In this document: one piece after another, positions 15,630-23,100 of the stretch
How the letters are laid out: each line of letters begins with the position of its first letter
How positions within the stretch are numbered: the first letter of the stretch is position 1
From: Desulfovibrio sp. JC010
Lineage (GTDB): Bacteria > Desulfobacterota > Desulfovibrionia > Desulfovibrionales > Desulfovibrionaceae
Reading direction: 5' to 3'
Assembly (NCBI RefSeq): GCF_010470675.1
Contig: NZ_VOIQ01000010.1
Coordinates: 142,036 to 206,035, forward strand
DNA: 64,000 nt
The notes under the pieces: model-generated
What the model saw: only the letters and a program-made list of their open reading frames with translations
Told to the model about the DNA's origin: nothing
Database searches by the model: none
Made by a program: the position numbers and the translations under genes

Positions 15630-15648
15630 TTTACCACCTAATGGTAAA
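15630..15648. promoter_or_regulatory. operator-like palindrome before the ATPase gene
   Basis: TTTACCA (15630-15636) and TGGTAAA (15642-15648) separated by 5 bases, 10 bases upstream of the start codon. Suggests repression, possibly by the gene's own product. Nothing recognised in 15649-15907. Confidence 0.5.
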
Positions 15649-15907
15649 ATTTCAAGGTAAAAATGTAGTACTCAAAATATGAGCGAGCGTCCGTTTGCGG
15701 CGAAGCTTATTATCGCCATACATTGAACAGTAAAGCCTGAATCATGATATTTTTTGATACTGGATGATATTTTTTGAGAAATTTTGATTTAGTTTGATTC
15801 AGATTGATTTTCTTTGCCATTATTCTTTATTGTGCGAGATTATTTGCTATTTTTCCAAAACTGCACCCAAAATACCAAAAAATGGCAAACTTTCTCATGG
15901 TGCCATA

Positions 15908-16008
15908 AGGCAGGACAGGTAAGGTAGTCCCACTTTTTCAAAGCGGTGTACCTTACGTCCTGCCCAGCCTTGGGCTGAGGGTGACTTATTCACCTTCGGT
16001 TCAACGTG
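15908..16008 (+). other. oriT-like sequence, second copy in inverted orientation
   Basis: Almost identical to the reverse complement of 35902-36003, next to the mob genes. It contains a long dyad, GGCAGGAC-AG-GTAAGGTA with TACCTTAC-GTCCTGCC, enclosing CCCACTTTTTCAAAGCGG, then a CAGCC-TTG-GGCTG hairpin. TCCTG|CC resembles the nic consensus of RP4-type (MOBP) origins. It marks the left end of the cargo region. Confidence 0.6.
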
Positions 16009-16066
16009 TTTTGATTGATGGGACTTAAGGACTGCTCAGCTTTAATCGTCACGATTAAAAATATAT

Positions 16067-16804
16067 TTATCCATCGGTTATAATATTTAAGGGCCATTCC
16101 TCATTAACCTTACCATCCAGCAGATTGCCACCCTTATTTGGTTTACGGCCATAGCTGCCCATCTGTTTCAGCCAGAAGAGGACCCCGGCAGTTTTGCATG
16201 TGTCGCGGAGTTTTCTTGCCCATTCCGGTTTCATTTCTCTTGCGCCGCTCCCGGATTCACCTCCGGCAACAACCCAGTCTATGTCCTCCAGCATTTGGGG
16301 GATAAGGTCCGGCAAGCCGTCAAGTAGCGGTTCAAATGTCACTGCCCGTGCTGTTGCGGGAACCTTTTTTAGGTTTTCAATGCGGTAGAGGTATTGGTTG
16401 GCCTCAACGGTTACTCCGGGCATGATGTTCGGGGTATAGTTGAATTCGTGGGCCAGCTCGGCAAGCCGGGTGGACCGTTTGGTCAGGAAATGAAAAGTGT
16501 GCTGCGGAGCCTGATTCATGATGGTGAAAATTTCGCGCAGGAATTCAACCGGAACATCCTTGTGGAAGGTGTCCGACATGCTGTTTACAAAGTAGAAGGT
16601 CGGCTTTTTTCTTTTGAGCACCGCTTCCATAACACCCGGATGACAGGTGATCTTTGCTCCGTTTTTATATTTTGGGTTTCCGAAACTTTGCAGTCTGGGA
16701 ATCATGCGCAGGGCATAGCAGTTCTTGCAGCCGGGGCTGTGTTTGTCACATCCGGTAATGGGGTTGATGGTGATTACTTTGGGGCGTTTAAATGTGCTTG
16801 TCAT
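16067..16804 (-). CDS. DUF5131 (phage Gp37/Gp68) family protein
   Basis: 245 residues. The family hallmark is an N-terminal cysteine cluster (GCDKHSPGCKNCYA) resembling a radical-SAM CxxxCxxC-type cluster, followed by FHFLTKRS, a GVTVEAN strand, VTFEPLLDG, and WVVAGGESGSGAREMKPEW near the C-terminus. Members are widespread in phages and islands and are predicted radical-SAM-like TIM-barrel proteins of uncertain reaction. Here it is the first gene inside the left oriT-like repeat and is co-directional with the C_GCAxxG gene upstream, though a strong hairpin lies between them. Confidence 0.88.
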   Translation of the reverse strand: MTSTFKRPKVITINPITGCDKHSPGCKNCYALRMIPRLQSFGNPKYKNGAKITCHPGVMEAVLKRKKPTFYFVNSMSDTFHKDVPVEFLREIFTIMNQAPQHTFHFLTKRSTRLAELAHEFNYTPNIMPGVTVEANQYLYRIENLKKVPATARAVTFEPLLDGLPDLIPQMLEDIDWVVAGGESGSGAREMKPEWARKLRDTCKTAGVLFWLKQMGSYGRKPNKGGNLLDGKVNEEWPLNIITDG

Positions 16805-16827
16805 TTCCTTGCTCTTGTCTTGATGAG

Positions 16828-16867
16828 AGCAGAACCTGCTTGATCTATTGGATGGACAGGTTCTGCT
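16828..16867. terminator. perfect 11-bp hairpin downstream of the selenoprotein gene
   Basis: AGCAGAACCTG (16828-16838) and CAGGTTCTGCT (16857-16867). It should end the transcript of the minus-strand gene at 16884. Confidence 0.6.
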
Positions 16868-16883
16868 TTATTAATAGTTGTGT

Positions 16884-17321
16884 TCAGGAATCTAAATCAA
16901 GCAATTCCAGTACAATGCGATAGGCCGTATCTACAGCCGGAACGCATACGGTTTTTGGGGTCTCCGATTCTATATATTCTGCGAAAAGCTCTGGATCAGT
17001 CAAATCCACACCAATCAGTTCGCGACACTGGATGGTTTTCATTTCCGCCTCGAATCGACGGCGGAACTCCTGAATCACGGTCATATTTTGATACCATATC
17101 TGTTTGTTTTCAGCAGGGCCTTGTACAAGGCCGATTGACATTACAGCACCGGAGACGGCACCGCATACGGTCCCGGTAAGGCCCATGCCGCCACTTAAGC
17201 CTGTGGCTACGCCCGGAATAATGTCGCTTTCAATGTCGATTTTCTGGCTCACGGCCAGCAATACTGATTCAGATCAGGAAAAGCCTTGTTCCATGAAATG
17301 GGAAGCAGTGTGGGTGGTCAT
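16884..17321 (-). CDS. C_GCAxxG_C_C family redox protein, predicted selenoprotein (Sec16)
   Basis: The frame begins at ATG 17321 with a strong ribosome binding site (AAAGGAG) and reads MTTHTASHFMEQGFS, then TGA (17274-17276, codon 16), then SESVLLAVSQKIDIES and on to the normal C-terminus, 145 residues in all. In C_GCAxxG_C_C proteins this position is the first conserved cysteine (G-F-x-C-S/A-E/Q-A-V-L). The paralogue at 32282-32716 has YNCAQAVL there. A hairpin CTGGC-CGTGA-GCCAG begins 15 bases after the TGA with GU in the loop, as bacterial SECIS elements do. TGA therefore most likely encodes selenocysteine. Later motifs GLTGTVCGAVSGAVM and CRELIG fit the family. It is divergent from the GlxA regulator and shares its AraC-type box. 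Annotating from the GTG at 17261 would lose the active site. Confidence 0.88.
17240..17265 (-). promoter_or_regulatory. bacterial SECIS-like hairpin
   Basis: Starts about 15 bases after the in-frame TGA: stem CTGGC (17254-17258) with GCCAG (17244-17248), loop CGTGA, extended below by an ATT/AAT pairing after one G-A mismatch. Distance to the loop is about 21 bases and the loop contains G-U, matching known SelB-binding elements. Confidence 0.7.
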
Positions 17322-17395
17322 AGTTTTCTCCTTTATCCGGGTTAGGGTGGTTGCGTTTGATGTAATTAGAATCCCCATTTGCGATCAAAAAGAAA

Positions 17396-17431
17396 AGTGG
17401 CGTATACGACATAAAAATGTTCTAATGCGTC
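17396..17431 (+). promoter_or_regulatory. regulator box, copy 1 (shared with 19737-19772)
   Basis: A 36-base element beginning AGTGGCGTAT and containing CATAAAAATGTTC and AATGCG. 32 of 36 bases are identical to the copy upstream of the PNPOx-like operon. It lies between the selenoprotein gene and the GlxA-type gene and probably is the binding site of the GlxA-type regulator. Confidence 0.65.
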
Positions 17432-17445
17432 ATGAGGAAAACGCG

Positions 17446-18414
17446 ATGAGGAAAATAACTATTTTGATGCCGCACAGGTTTATGCTTTCATCTCTGGCAA
17501 TCCCTCTGGATGCATTCAAGGGGGCCGGGGTATATTGGAATATTTTAAACGACAGGGAACCTGAGCCACTATTCGAGGTCAAGACGGTCAGCATCGACGG
17601 CAATCCGGTGCAGACTTATGATGGTCTTGAACTCAAGCCGGACGGCTCCATTCAAGACGTGAAGGACAGCGAGACCATCCTTATTCCACCCTCGGACGCA
17701 TCGGAAGCATTGCGGCCGGAAGAGGTTGAATGGATTATGACGGCTCACGCACGGGGGGCGCATATTGCCAGCATCTGCCTTGGTGCGTTTTTGCTGGCAA
17801 AGACCGGATTACTTGACGGCAAGACCGCAACGACCCATTGGGGCTATGTGAATCGTTTTCGCAAGGAATTCCCGGCGGTGCGTTTGAAACCGGATAAAAT
17901 CATCACTGATGAAGGAAATATGTTTTGCACGGGTGGGGCCAATGCCGGGGGCGATCTTTCCCTTTACCTCATAGCAAAATACGTAAGCTGGGAGGTGGCG
18001 CATCAGACCGCACGGGTCATGCTCATGGATGCGGACAGGATTTCACAGTCCCCGTATTCGACATTCCGCTTTGATAAATCCCATGGAGATAAGCAGATAT
18101 TGGACATCCAGTTCTGGCTTGAAGATAACTTCAGTGAAGATGTCACAGTGGAGCAGCTTGCGGAAAAAGTCGGCATGTCACGCCGGACATTCGAGAGGCG
18201 GTTCAAGGATATTACCGGGGATTCCCCCAGACGGTGCATTCAGCGGATCAGAGTGGAAAAGGCCAAACGGTTTCTTGAACTGGGCGGAAAAACCTTTGAT
18301 GAAATCACCTATCTGGTTGGATATGAGGACAGCAGTACATTCAGCAGGGTTTTCAAGAAAAGTACCGGGCTTACCCCGAACCTGTACAGGCGGAAATACA
18401 ACCAGACTTGTTAA
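17446..18414 (+). CDS. GlxA-type regulator: DJ-1/PfpI domain plus AraC HTH
   Basis: 322 residues from ATG 17446 (AGGA 7 bases upstream; an in-frame ATG at 17425 is possible). The N-terminal half is a DJ-1/PfpI-like fold with the nucleophile-elbow SICLGAFLLAKTGLLDG and the ATTHW strand typical of GlxA proteins. The C-terminal half has two AraC-type HTH motifs (VTVEQLAEKVGMSRRTFERRF and FDEITYLVGYEDSSTFSRVF). GlxA-type proteins are cytoplasmic transcription activators sensing small metabolites. The gene is divergent from the selenoprotein and is preceded by the 36-base box that recurs before the PNPOx-like operon, so it likely controls both. Confidence 0.92.
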   Translation: MRKITILMPHRFMLSSLAIPLDAFKGAGVYWNILNDREPEPLFEVKTVSIDGNPVQTYDGLELKPDGSIQDVKDSETILIPPSDASEALRPEEVEWIMTAHARGAHIASICLGAFLLAKTGLLDGKTATTHWGYVNRFRKEFPAVRLKPDKIITDEGNMFCTGGANAGGDLSLYLIAKYVSWEVAHQTARVMLMDADRISQSPYSTFRFDKSHGDKQILDIQFWLEDNFSEDVTVEQLAEKVGMSRRTFERRFKDITGDSPRRCIQRIRVEKAKRFLELGGKTFDEITYLVGYEDSSTFSRVFKKSTGLTPNLYRRKYNQTC

Positions 18415-18433
18415 ATATATTAATTGTTTTTTG

Positions 18434-18464
18434 AGGTCCGACCGAATTTAATCCGGTCGGACCT
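18434..18464. terminator. bidirectional terminator hairpin
   Basis: AGGTCCGACCG (18434-18444) and CGGTCGGACCT (18454-18464), perfect 11-bp stem between the convergent GlxA-type and PNPOx-like genes. Confidence 0.75.
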
Positions 18465-18482
18465 GAGTTTTGCACAAAGTTT

Positions 18483-19091
18483 TTATTTATCTGCCCACTG
18501 AGTCTGTCTTTCTTGCCATTCCTGAAAATCGTCAGCATCAAATCGGACATAATCCCAGTGACCATAACCCTTGGTAAAGTCCAGAACGCAGCCCATTTCA
18601 GGGCGGATGCGATACACGGCCATTCCCTCTCCGGGATAGGCGGTGTCGCCTTCGTACTTGGCGAACTGTTTCATATGGGGAAGCCGGGTAAGAAACTGGT
18701 GGTAGAGGTCTCCGATTTCCGCTTTGCAGGTGACCTTTTCAGCGCGGGCGGCCATGGTGATGCCCTGCATCCTTCCAAAGTCGTGGTCAAAGGAGGGCGT
18801 GAGCGTGAATGATATGCGCGGGTCCCGTTCAATGTTTTGTGCCTTGGAAGCGGCTTCGTGGGTCTGGAAATACAGGGTCAGGCCGAGATTCCAGATATCA
18901 ACTACGTTGGCTTGCGGCCAGCCGTCGGCCCGCACAGTGGCGAGGGATATTTCGCTTTGGCGGGCAAACATGTCGAGTATGAGAGCGCGAATTTCGTCGC
19001 TCAACTTGGCGGGTTCGCCTGTAGGGTTCCAGTTGGCCATGATTTCGGTCATTTCGGCCTTGAAATCTCTTTTTGTGCTCAGTTCAGTCAT
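18483..19091 (-). CDS. pyridoxamine 5'-phosphate oxidase-like FMN-binding protein (second of pair)
   Basis: 202 residues of the split-barrel flavin-binding fold: ISLATVRADGWPQANVVDIW is the typical first strand pair, ALILDMFARQ precedes it, and YFQTHEAASKAQNIERDPRISFT gives the conserved K-x2-N/D-x2-R-DPR region that contacts FMN phosphate. The C-terminal part (YRIRPEMGCVLDFTKGYGH) is like that of the upstream gene. These proteins bind FMN, F420 or haem and are usually reductases or oxidases of unknown substrate. It starts 3 bases after the stop of its paralogue, so it is clearly in the same operon. Confidence 0.88.
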   Translation of the reverse strand: MTELSTKRDFKAEMTEIMANWNPTGEPAKLSDEIRALILDMFARQSEISLATVRADGWPQANVVDIWNLGLTLYFQTHEAASKAQNIERDPRISFTLTPSFDHDFGRMQGITMAARAEKVTCKAEIGDLYHQFLTRLPHMKQFAKYEGDTAYPGEGMAVYRIRPEMGCVLDFTKGYGHWDYVRFDADDFQEWQERQTQWADK

Positions 19092-19094
19092 GTT

Positions 19095-19655
19095 TTATTC
19101 CCCCGTCACAACCAGGTCTGCGTGTCCGAATCCTTTTTCGAAATCAAGAATGGAAATCACGGTGGGAATGATGCGGTATTTGGTGATGTTGGGATCAGGA
19201 AAGACCGGATCGCCGTCATTGTAAGTAATATCCGCCAGTTCAGGCATTTTTTCGAGCAGCAAGCGGGTGCATTCCTTCGCAGTCTCCTCGTCTGTGACCG
19301 GCTCTGCGTAACCTGCCAGCGAAATACCGCAACCGTTGGCGACGTTTTCATAGAAAGGTGAAATGGCTATGGAAATACGGTTATCACGGGCGATGTTGAG
19401 TGCCTTGGATGACTTTGTAAAGGTCTCGAAATAGATGTGCTCTTCCATGCTGACAAAGCCTACGGTATTTGCCTGCGGCCAGCCGTCTTCGCGGGTGGTG
19501 CAGATGACCATGTCCTTGCACTGCCCGAGGATTTCAATCATTTTCCGGCGCAATTCTTCAGTCATTTCTGTGGCACCGTTGCCGTAGATCCTTTTTTTGA
19601 TCACTTCGTCCATTTCATTTTCAGCCTGCAATTTTTTGTTGTTCAGATCGTTCAT
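19095..19655 (-). CDS. pyridoxamine 5'-phosphate oxidase-like FMN-binding protein (first of pair)
   Basis: About 186 residues from the ATG at 19655, chosen because GGGAG lies 6 bases upstream; the frame is open 14 codons further. Split-barrel flavin protein: MVICTTREDGWPQANTVGFV, YFETFTKSSKALNIARDNRISIAI, then YRIIPTVISILDFEKGFGH. It is clearly paralogous to the next gene and probably arose by tandem duplication. About 80 bases upstream is the second copy of the 36-base box also found before the GlxA-type gene, so this operon is probably its regulon. Confidence 0.88.
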   Translation of the reverse strand: MNDLNNKKLQAENEMDEVIKKRIYGNGATEMTEELRRKMIEILGQCKDMVICTTREDGWPQANTVGFVSMEEHIYFETFTKSSKALNIARDNRISIAISPFYENVANGCGISLAGYAEPVTDEETAKECTRLLLEKMPELADITYNDGDPVFPDPNITKYRIIPTVISILDFEKGFGHADLVVTGE

Positions 19656-19736
19656 TATCCACTCCCTTTTGCACATTGTTCTTGTTGTCTTGCCCAATTC
19701 ATTTTTGAAATTTTACATGTTGCATTACTTTTCATA

Positions 19737-19772
19737 AGTGGCGTATGCGGCATAAAAATGTTCAAATGCGAC
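19737..19772 (+). promoter_or_regulatory. regulator box, copy 2
   Basis: Same 36-base element as 17396-17431, with four substitutions, 82 bases upstream of the PNPOx-like operon start. Just beyond, 19828-19847 holds a GC-rich dyad (GGCCCGGAC-AG-GTCCGGACC) that may be a terminator. Confidence 0.65.
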
Positions 19773-19887
19773 ACAAAGAAGGCCTGAGAGAAATCACAAT
19801 GGCAACATTTTGAGTGTATCAAAGATAAGGCCCGGACAGGTCCGGACCTCGTGCTGCAATGAGTTTTTTCGGTTCATGAATTCCTGC

Positions 19888-20466
19888 TTAGCTGTTTATG
19901 GGAATAAGTTCCTGAGCAAGTTTGGTTGCTTCAGCCTCAAAAGTGGAGACATCCTCATCCGGGCTGCCCATGGAAAGTCCGGCGGCACGGATAACCTTAA
20001 AATCATAGCCGTAAAGATCGGCCAAAAGCTGTTGCCGCTCCACAACATCGCGCTGGTTTTCCTCTACGTCAGCCTGAGTCACAACAAATATGACAGTTTT
20101 TCCTTCTGGAAGGCGTGAAATATAGGGATTTGTCTTTTCGGGCTGGTAATCAATGTGGGACCACGTGCGGTCCAGAAATGTTTTGAACTGGCCGGAGACA
20201 TCCAGATAGTAAACGGGTGTGGAATAGACGATGATGTCAGCTTCGCGCATACCGTCCAGCACCGGGGTCAAATCATCCTTGAGAATGCACTTATCGTCTT
20301 TGGAGTGGCATTTTTCACAGCCCTGACACCCTTTGTAATTCATGCCGTTCAGATAAAATTCCTGCACTTCAGCTCCGTTCTGCTCGGCCACAGTGGTGAA
20401 AGATTTTGCGATACGGCTGCTGGTTCCTTTTTTTCTGGGGCTGCCCAGTATGCTGAGGACTTTCAT
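19888..20466 (-). CDS. flavodoxin-family NAD(P)H-dependent FMN reductase
   Basis: 192 residues. ILGSPRKKGTSSRIAKSF is the FMN phosphate-binding loop of the flavodoxin_2/FMN_red group. GCQGCEKCHSKDDKCILKDDL is a Cys-rich loop often found in iron-sulfur flavoproteins, and STPVYYLDVSGQFKTFLDRTW is the conserved flavin-contacting segment. The protein is a cytoplasmic flavoenzyme, probably moving electrons to quinones or other small acceptors. It is divergent from a TetR gene, with a TetR-type operator between them, and is similar to the gene at 31640. Confidence 0.9.
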   Translation of the reverse strand: MKVLSILGSPRKKGTSSRIAKSFTTVAEQNGAEVQEFYLNGMNYKGCQGCEKCHSKDDKCILKDDLTPVLDGMREADIIVYSTPVYYLDVSGQFKTFLDRTWSHIDYQPEKTNPYISRLPEGKTVIFVVTQADVEENQRDVVERQQLLADLYGYDFKVIRAAGLSMGSPDEDVSTFEAEATKLAQELIPINS

Positions 20467-20505
20467 GACTTGCTCCTGTTTTGAGGTTTTGTTTGGATTA
20501 ATTTT

Positions 20506-20536
20506 TTAGTACAGTTGACTAGGTCATTTGTACTAA
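20506..20536. promoter_or_regulatory. TetR-type operator
   Basis: Perfect inverted repeat TTAGTACA (20506-20513) and TGTACTAA (20529-20536), with a further half site GTGTACTA near 20554-20561. It lies between the divergent flavodoxin-like and TetR genes and overlaps TTGACT. Confidence 0.6.
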
Positions 20537-20672
20537 GATTGTATTTAGGTCTGGTGTACTAGATTGTCAATCCCCAAGCGCAAAATTTTCAGGTTACAAT
20601 TTCCTGAACTTGACAGCGAAGGTATGAGCGGCCAAGTTTAGGCCCAGTGTTTTCAAGCCAAAGGAGCAAGTT

Positions 20673-21266
20673 TTGTCAGAATGCAGTCCCAAAAAAGTGA
20701 GTCCCAAAGTCGCGCTGATTATTGAGAGCACCCTTGAAATTCTCCGTGACCATGGGGAGCAGGGTTTATCCATGCGTAAGGTCGCTGCCAAAGCGGGCAT
20801 GGCTTTGGGGAATCTGCAATATTACTTCAAGAACAAAACCGCCTTGCTGATCGGTTTGGGTGATGTTTATTTCGGACAATGCGCCGAGCATTATCAGCAG
20901 GAACTTGCAGCGCAGAATCCGCAGGGCAAGGATGAGATAATCCGTTTTCTGGTGGATTACGGAGTTAATTACGGTGATTCCGAAATCGGGAAAGTTATCC
21001 GCGAACTCTGGGGAATCGCGGATCGCAATGAGGAAATCAAAAACCAGCTGCACGGCTTTTATCAGCATTACGTGAAAGATTATGCAGAAATGCTGGCCCC
21101 CTTCGCCAAAGATCGTGACTGCGCAATCAAGGCTGCGTCTGTGCTGATTATGTCAGTTGATGGACATGGTATGATTTCATCTTCGCTGCCTTTGAGTAAG
21201 CAGGAAGTATCCGGGCTGCTGGTGCGAATGGTTGAATCCTGCCTTGCAGGAAAGTTTTCCGGGTAG
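20673..21266 (+). CDS. TetR-family transcriptional regulator
   Basis: 197 residues with a TTG start supported by AGGAG 7 bases upstream (no ATG lies near the N-terminus). The N-terminal TetR HTH spans about residues 10-60 (IIESTLEILRDHGEQGLSMR, VAAKAGMALGNLQYYFKNKTALL); the rest is the helical ligand-binding and dimer domain, of the type with a TetR_C_BetI-like layout. It probably represses the divergent flavodoxin-like gene and itself through the TAGTACA operator. It is the first of three TetR genes within 2.3 kb; the others use a different operator. Confidence 0.92.
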   Translation: MSECSPKKVSPKVALIIESTLEILRDHGEQGLSMRKVAAKAGMALGNLQYYFKNKTALLIGLGDVYFGQCAEHYQQELAAQNPQGKDEIIRFLVDYGVNYGDSEIGKVIRELWGIADRNEEIKNQLHGFYQHYVKDYAEMLAPFAKDRDCAIKAASVLIMSVDGHGMISSSLPLSKQEVSGLLVRMVESCLAGKFSG

Positions 21267-21289
21267 CGAAAGTATGTTCGCAAACCACG

Positions 21290-21319
21290 TTGACAGTTTC
21301 AGACCGATCGGTTTATAAG
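21290..21319 (+). promoter_or_regulatory. promoter with TetR operator ACCGATCGGT
   Basis: TTGACA (21290-21295) and TATAAG (21314-21319), with the palindrome ACCGATCGGT at 21303-21312 filling the spacer. The expected transcription start coincides with the ATG at 21327. Confidence 0.7.
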
Positions 21320-21326
21320 AAAGCAT

Positions 21327-21908
21327 ATGGCAAGACCAAAGGCATATGACCGGGAAAAAGTCCTTGATGCGGCAACGGAAATATTCTGGAGAAAAGGCTA
21401 CAATGCCGCCTCTCTGGCTGATCTGGTGGCAGCAACGGGACTGAACAAACACAGCATGTACAAAGAGTTCGGCAGCAAAGCCGGGCTTTTTGCTGCCTGC
21501 CTTGACCATTATGCCGCTACCGCATGGCAGAAGCTGGGCAAAATCCTGAAACGCGAACCGCTTGGGCTTGAGAATATCCGGGCCTTTTTTGCAGAGCGGA
21601 TTCAGTACACCTGTTCTGAAGATTACAAGAGTTGCCTGACCCTGAAAGCAACTGTCGGGATTAATTTGCTCGAAAGCAATGCTGTGGAACGGCTTGCTGT
21701 CCATGAAAAAGTGTTCAAGCAAGCATTTTGGGATTGTCTCCAGGCTGCCATTGACAATGGAGAGTTGCCCAAAGGTAAGGACCCTGCGTTGCTGACGGAT
21801 TTTTTGTTGAATAATATTCGTGGCATGCTTGTCTCTGCGGAGTTGAGTAAAGACGAAGACAGGGCGCGGAAGATTGTGGAACTGGTAATGGGAACACTTG
21901 AGTCGTGA
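21327..21908 (+). CDS. TetR-family transcriptional regulator
   Basis: 193 residues. MARPKAYDREKVLDAATEIFWRKGY and SLADLVAATGLNKHSMYKEFGSKAGLF form the TetR HTH; the ligand domain follows the AcrR/YezE-like pattern with a Cys-containing helix (YTCSEDYKSCLTL). No Shine-Dalgarno is visible and the predicted transcription start falls on the ATG, so translation is probably leaderless. The operator in its own promoter recurs before the next gene (CMD-like protein at 21980), indicating autoregulation and control of that gene. Confidence 0.92.
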   Translation: MARPKAYDREKVLDAATEIFWRKGYNAASLADLVAATGLNKHSMYKEFGSKAGLFAACLDHYAATAWQKLGKILKREPLGLENIRAFFAERIQYTCSEDYKSCLTLKATVGINLLESNAVERLAVHEKVFKQAFWDCLQAAIDNGELPKGKDPALLTDFLLNNIRGMLVSAELSKDEDRARKIVELVMGTLES

Positions 21909-21935
21909 CAATGTCTTTAAGTGTGACCATTTTTT

Positions 21936-21964
21936 TTGAACAATTACAGAACGATCGGTTTAAA
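21936..21964 (+). promoter_or_regulatory. promoter with TetR operator AACGATCGGTT
   Basis: TTGAAC (21936-21941), 17-base spacer, TTTAAA (21959-21964); the dyad AACGATCGGTT (21950-21960) overlaps the -10. It drives the CMD-like gene. Confidence 0.6.
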
Positions 21965-21979
21965 AATAGAGAAAATTCA

Positions 21980-22324
21980 ATGAGTGAAAGTCAGATTGAA
22001 AAAAACGAAAAACGCAAAGAGAACCTTGGTAAATTTCTGGAAACAATGCCGGAAGCGGGAAAAAATGTGATCGAAATGGTGGAAATTGCCTATAAAGACG
22101 GTGCCATCGACTCAAAAACCAAACGGCTGATGGCTCTGGGGATCGGCCTTGCTGTGGGTTGTGAAAACTGCACGCTCGGTCAGGCTACCGGAGCCATTGA
22201 GCTGGGGGCCACTAAAGAAGAAATTCTGGAAACAATTCAGGTTGTGATCAGTATGCGCGGCACTACCGGTGCTGCCGAATCCCTGAAAGTAATCCAGCTG
22301 CTGGATGAACTGGAAAAGCTGTAG
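21980..22324 (+). CDS. carboxymuconolactone decarboxylase-like (AhpD-fold) protein
   Basis: 114 residues from ATG 21980. The CMD/AhpD signature is clear: ALGIGLAVGCENCTLGQATGAIELGATKEEILE with the redox Cys-x2-Cys and the acid/base residues around it, then a helix MRGTTGAAE. Small CMD proteins are hexameric and act as thiol-dependent peroxidase partners or decarboxylases. The promoter carries the TetR operator of the preceding gene, so this is the likely target of that repressor. The frame is open upstream to 21905, but the start at 21980 fits the promoter position. Confidence 0.88.
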   Translation: MSESQIEKNEKRKENLGKFLETMPEAGKNVIEMVEIAYKDGAIDSKTKRLMALGIGLAVGCENCTLGQATGAIELGATKEEILETIQVVISMRGTTGAAESLKVIQLLDELEKL

Positions 22325-22392
22325 GCTGCTATTGTACAGAAGTTTCCGCTCAGGCTAATAATCTGGGCGGAATTTTAGATTTTATTGCCATG

Positions 22393-22421
22393 TTGACAAC
22401 CTCTGTACCGATCGGTATACG
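22393..22421 (+). promoter_or_regulatory. promoter with perfect TetR operator TACCGATCGGTA
   Basis: TTGACA (22393-22398), 17-base spacer and TATACG (22416-22421); the 12-bp palindrome at 22406-22417 overlaps the -10. The expected start of transcription is at the ATG, 22428. Confidence 0.72.
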
Positions 22422-22427
22422 AGCGAC

Positions 22428-22997
22428 ATGGACAATAAAGAAAAGATACTTGCATGCGCGTTGAAGCTCTTTGGATCAAAGGGTTATGAAGCAACCGGGG
22501 TGCAGGAAATCGTCAAGCAGGCTGGGGTCACAAAGCCTACTTTGTATCATTATTTCGGCAGTAAGAAAGGCCTCTTGGAAGTCCTTCTTGATCGCTACTA
22601 TCAGGAATTGGTGCGCGATATTTCCGCAGCGGCCCGGTATGAAGATGACCTTGAGCAAAGCCTGACCAAAGTTGCAAAAGCATTTTTCAATTTTGCCGAG
22701 GAAAACAAAGACTTTTACCGAATGCAGTTGGCCATGGTTTTCGGGCCTAAGGATGGAGATCCGGTACGAATTATTGAAAAGGTGGCTACAGCTCCCTATT
22801 TGATTATGCAGGGACTGTTTGCTGAAGCTTTAAAGGATAATGATCAGATTACGGATAATATCTGCATGGGCCACGCAATAACCTTTATCGGCATTGTGCA
22901 TCAGTATATAGCTTTGTATCTGAATGAAATTACAGACCTTTCAGATACAAAGGTCGATTTTATAGTTAAGAATTTTTTATACGGAATCGGGAGCTGA
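22428..22997 (+). CDS. TetR-family transcriptional regulator
   Basis: 189 residues. KILACALKLFGSKGYEATGVQEIVKQAGVTKPTLYHYFGSKKGLL is a textbook TetR HTH; the C-terminal part is helical. The -10 ends only 6 bases before the ATG, so the mRNA is probably leaderless and the operator in the promoter implies autorepression. A related operator with arms TATACC/GGTATA lies before the acyltransferase gene downstream, which is therefore a likely target. Confidence 0.92.
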   Translation: MDNKEKILACALKLFGSKGYEATGVQEIVKQAGVTKPTLYHYFGSKKGLLEVLLDRYYQELVRDISAAARYEDDLEQSLTKVAKAFFNFAEENKDFYRMQLAMVFGPKDGDPVRIIEKVATAPYLIMQGLFAEALKDNDQITDNICMGHAITFIGIVHQYIALYLNEITDLSDTKVDFIVKNFLYGIGS

Positions 22998-23046
22998 TCC
23001 ATAACACGCGGTCACTTGGTGGCTGCGTATTTTTTTGATTAGCAAC

Positions 23047-23062
23047 TATACCGACTGGTATA
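23047..23062 (+). promoter_or_regulatory. TetR-type operator before the acyltransferase gene
   Basis: TATACC-GACT-GGTATA, perfect 6-bp arms, resembling the operator at 22406-22417. The acyltransferase ATG follows 39 bases later, with an AGGAGG ribosome binding site. Confidence 0.6.
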
Positions 23063-23100
23063 CATAATTTAGTCATGAATTTCTTTTAGGAGGTTTAGTT

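Noticed and set aside
16884..17261. Selenoprotein gene starting at the GTG after the TGA
   Set aside because: The in-frame upstream part has a ribosome binding site, an ATG and the conserved motif around codon 16, so the shorter model is wrong.
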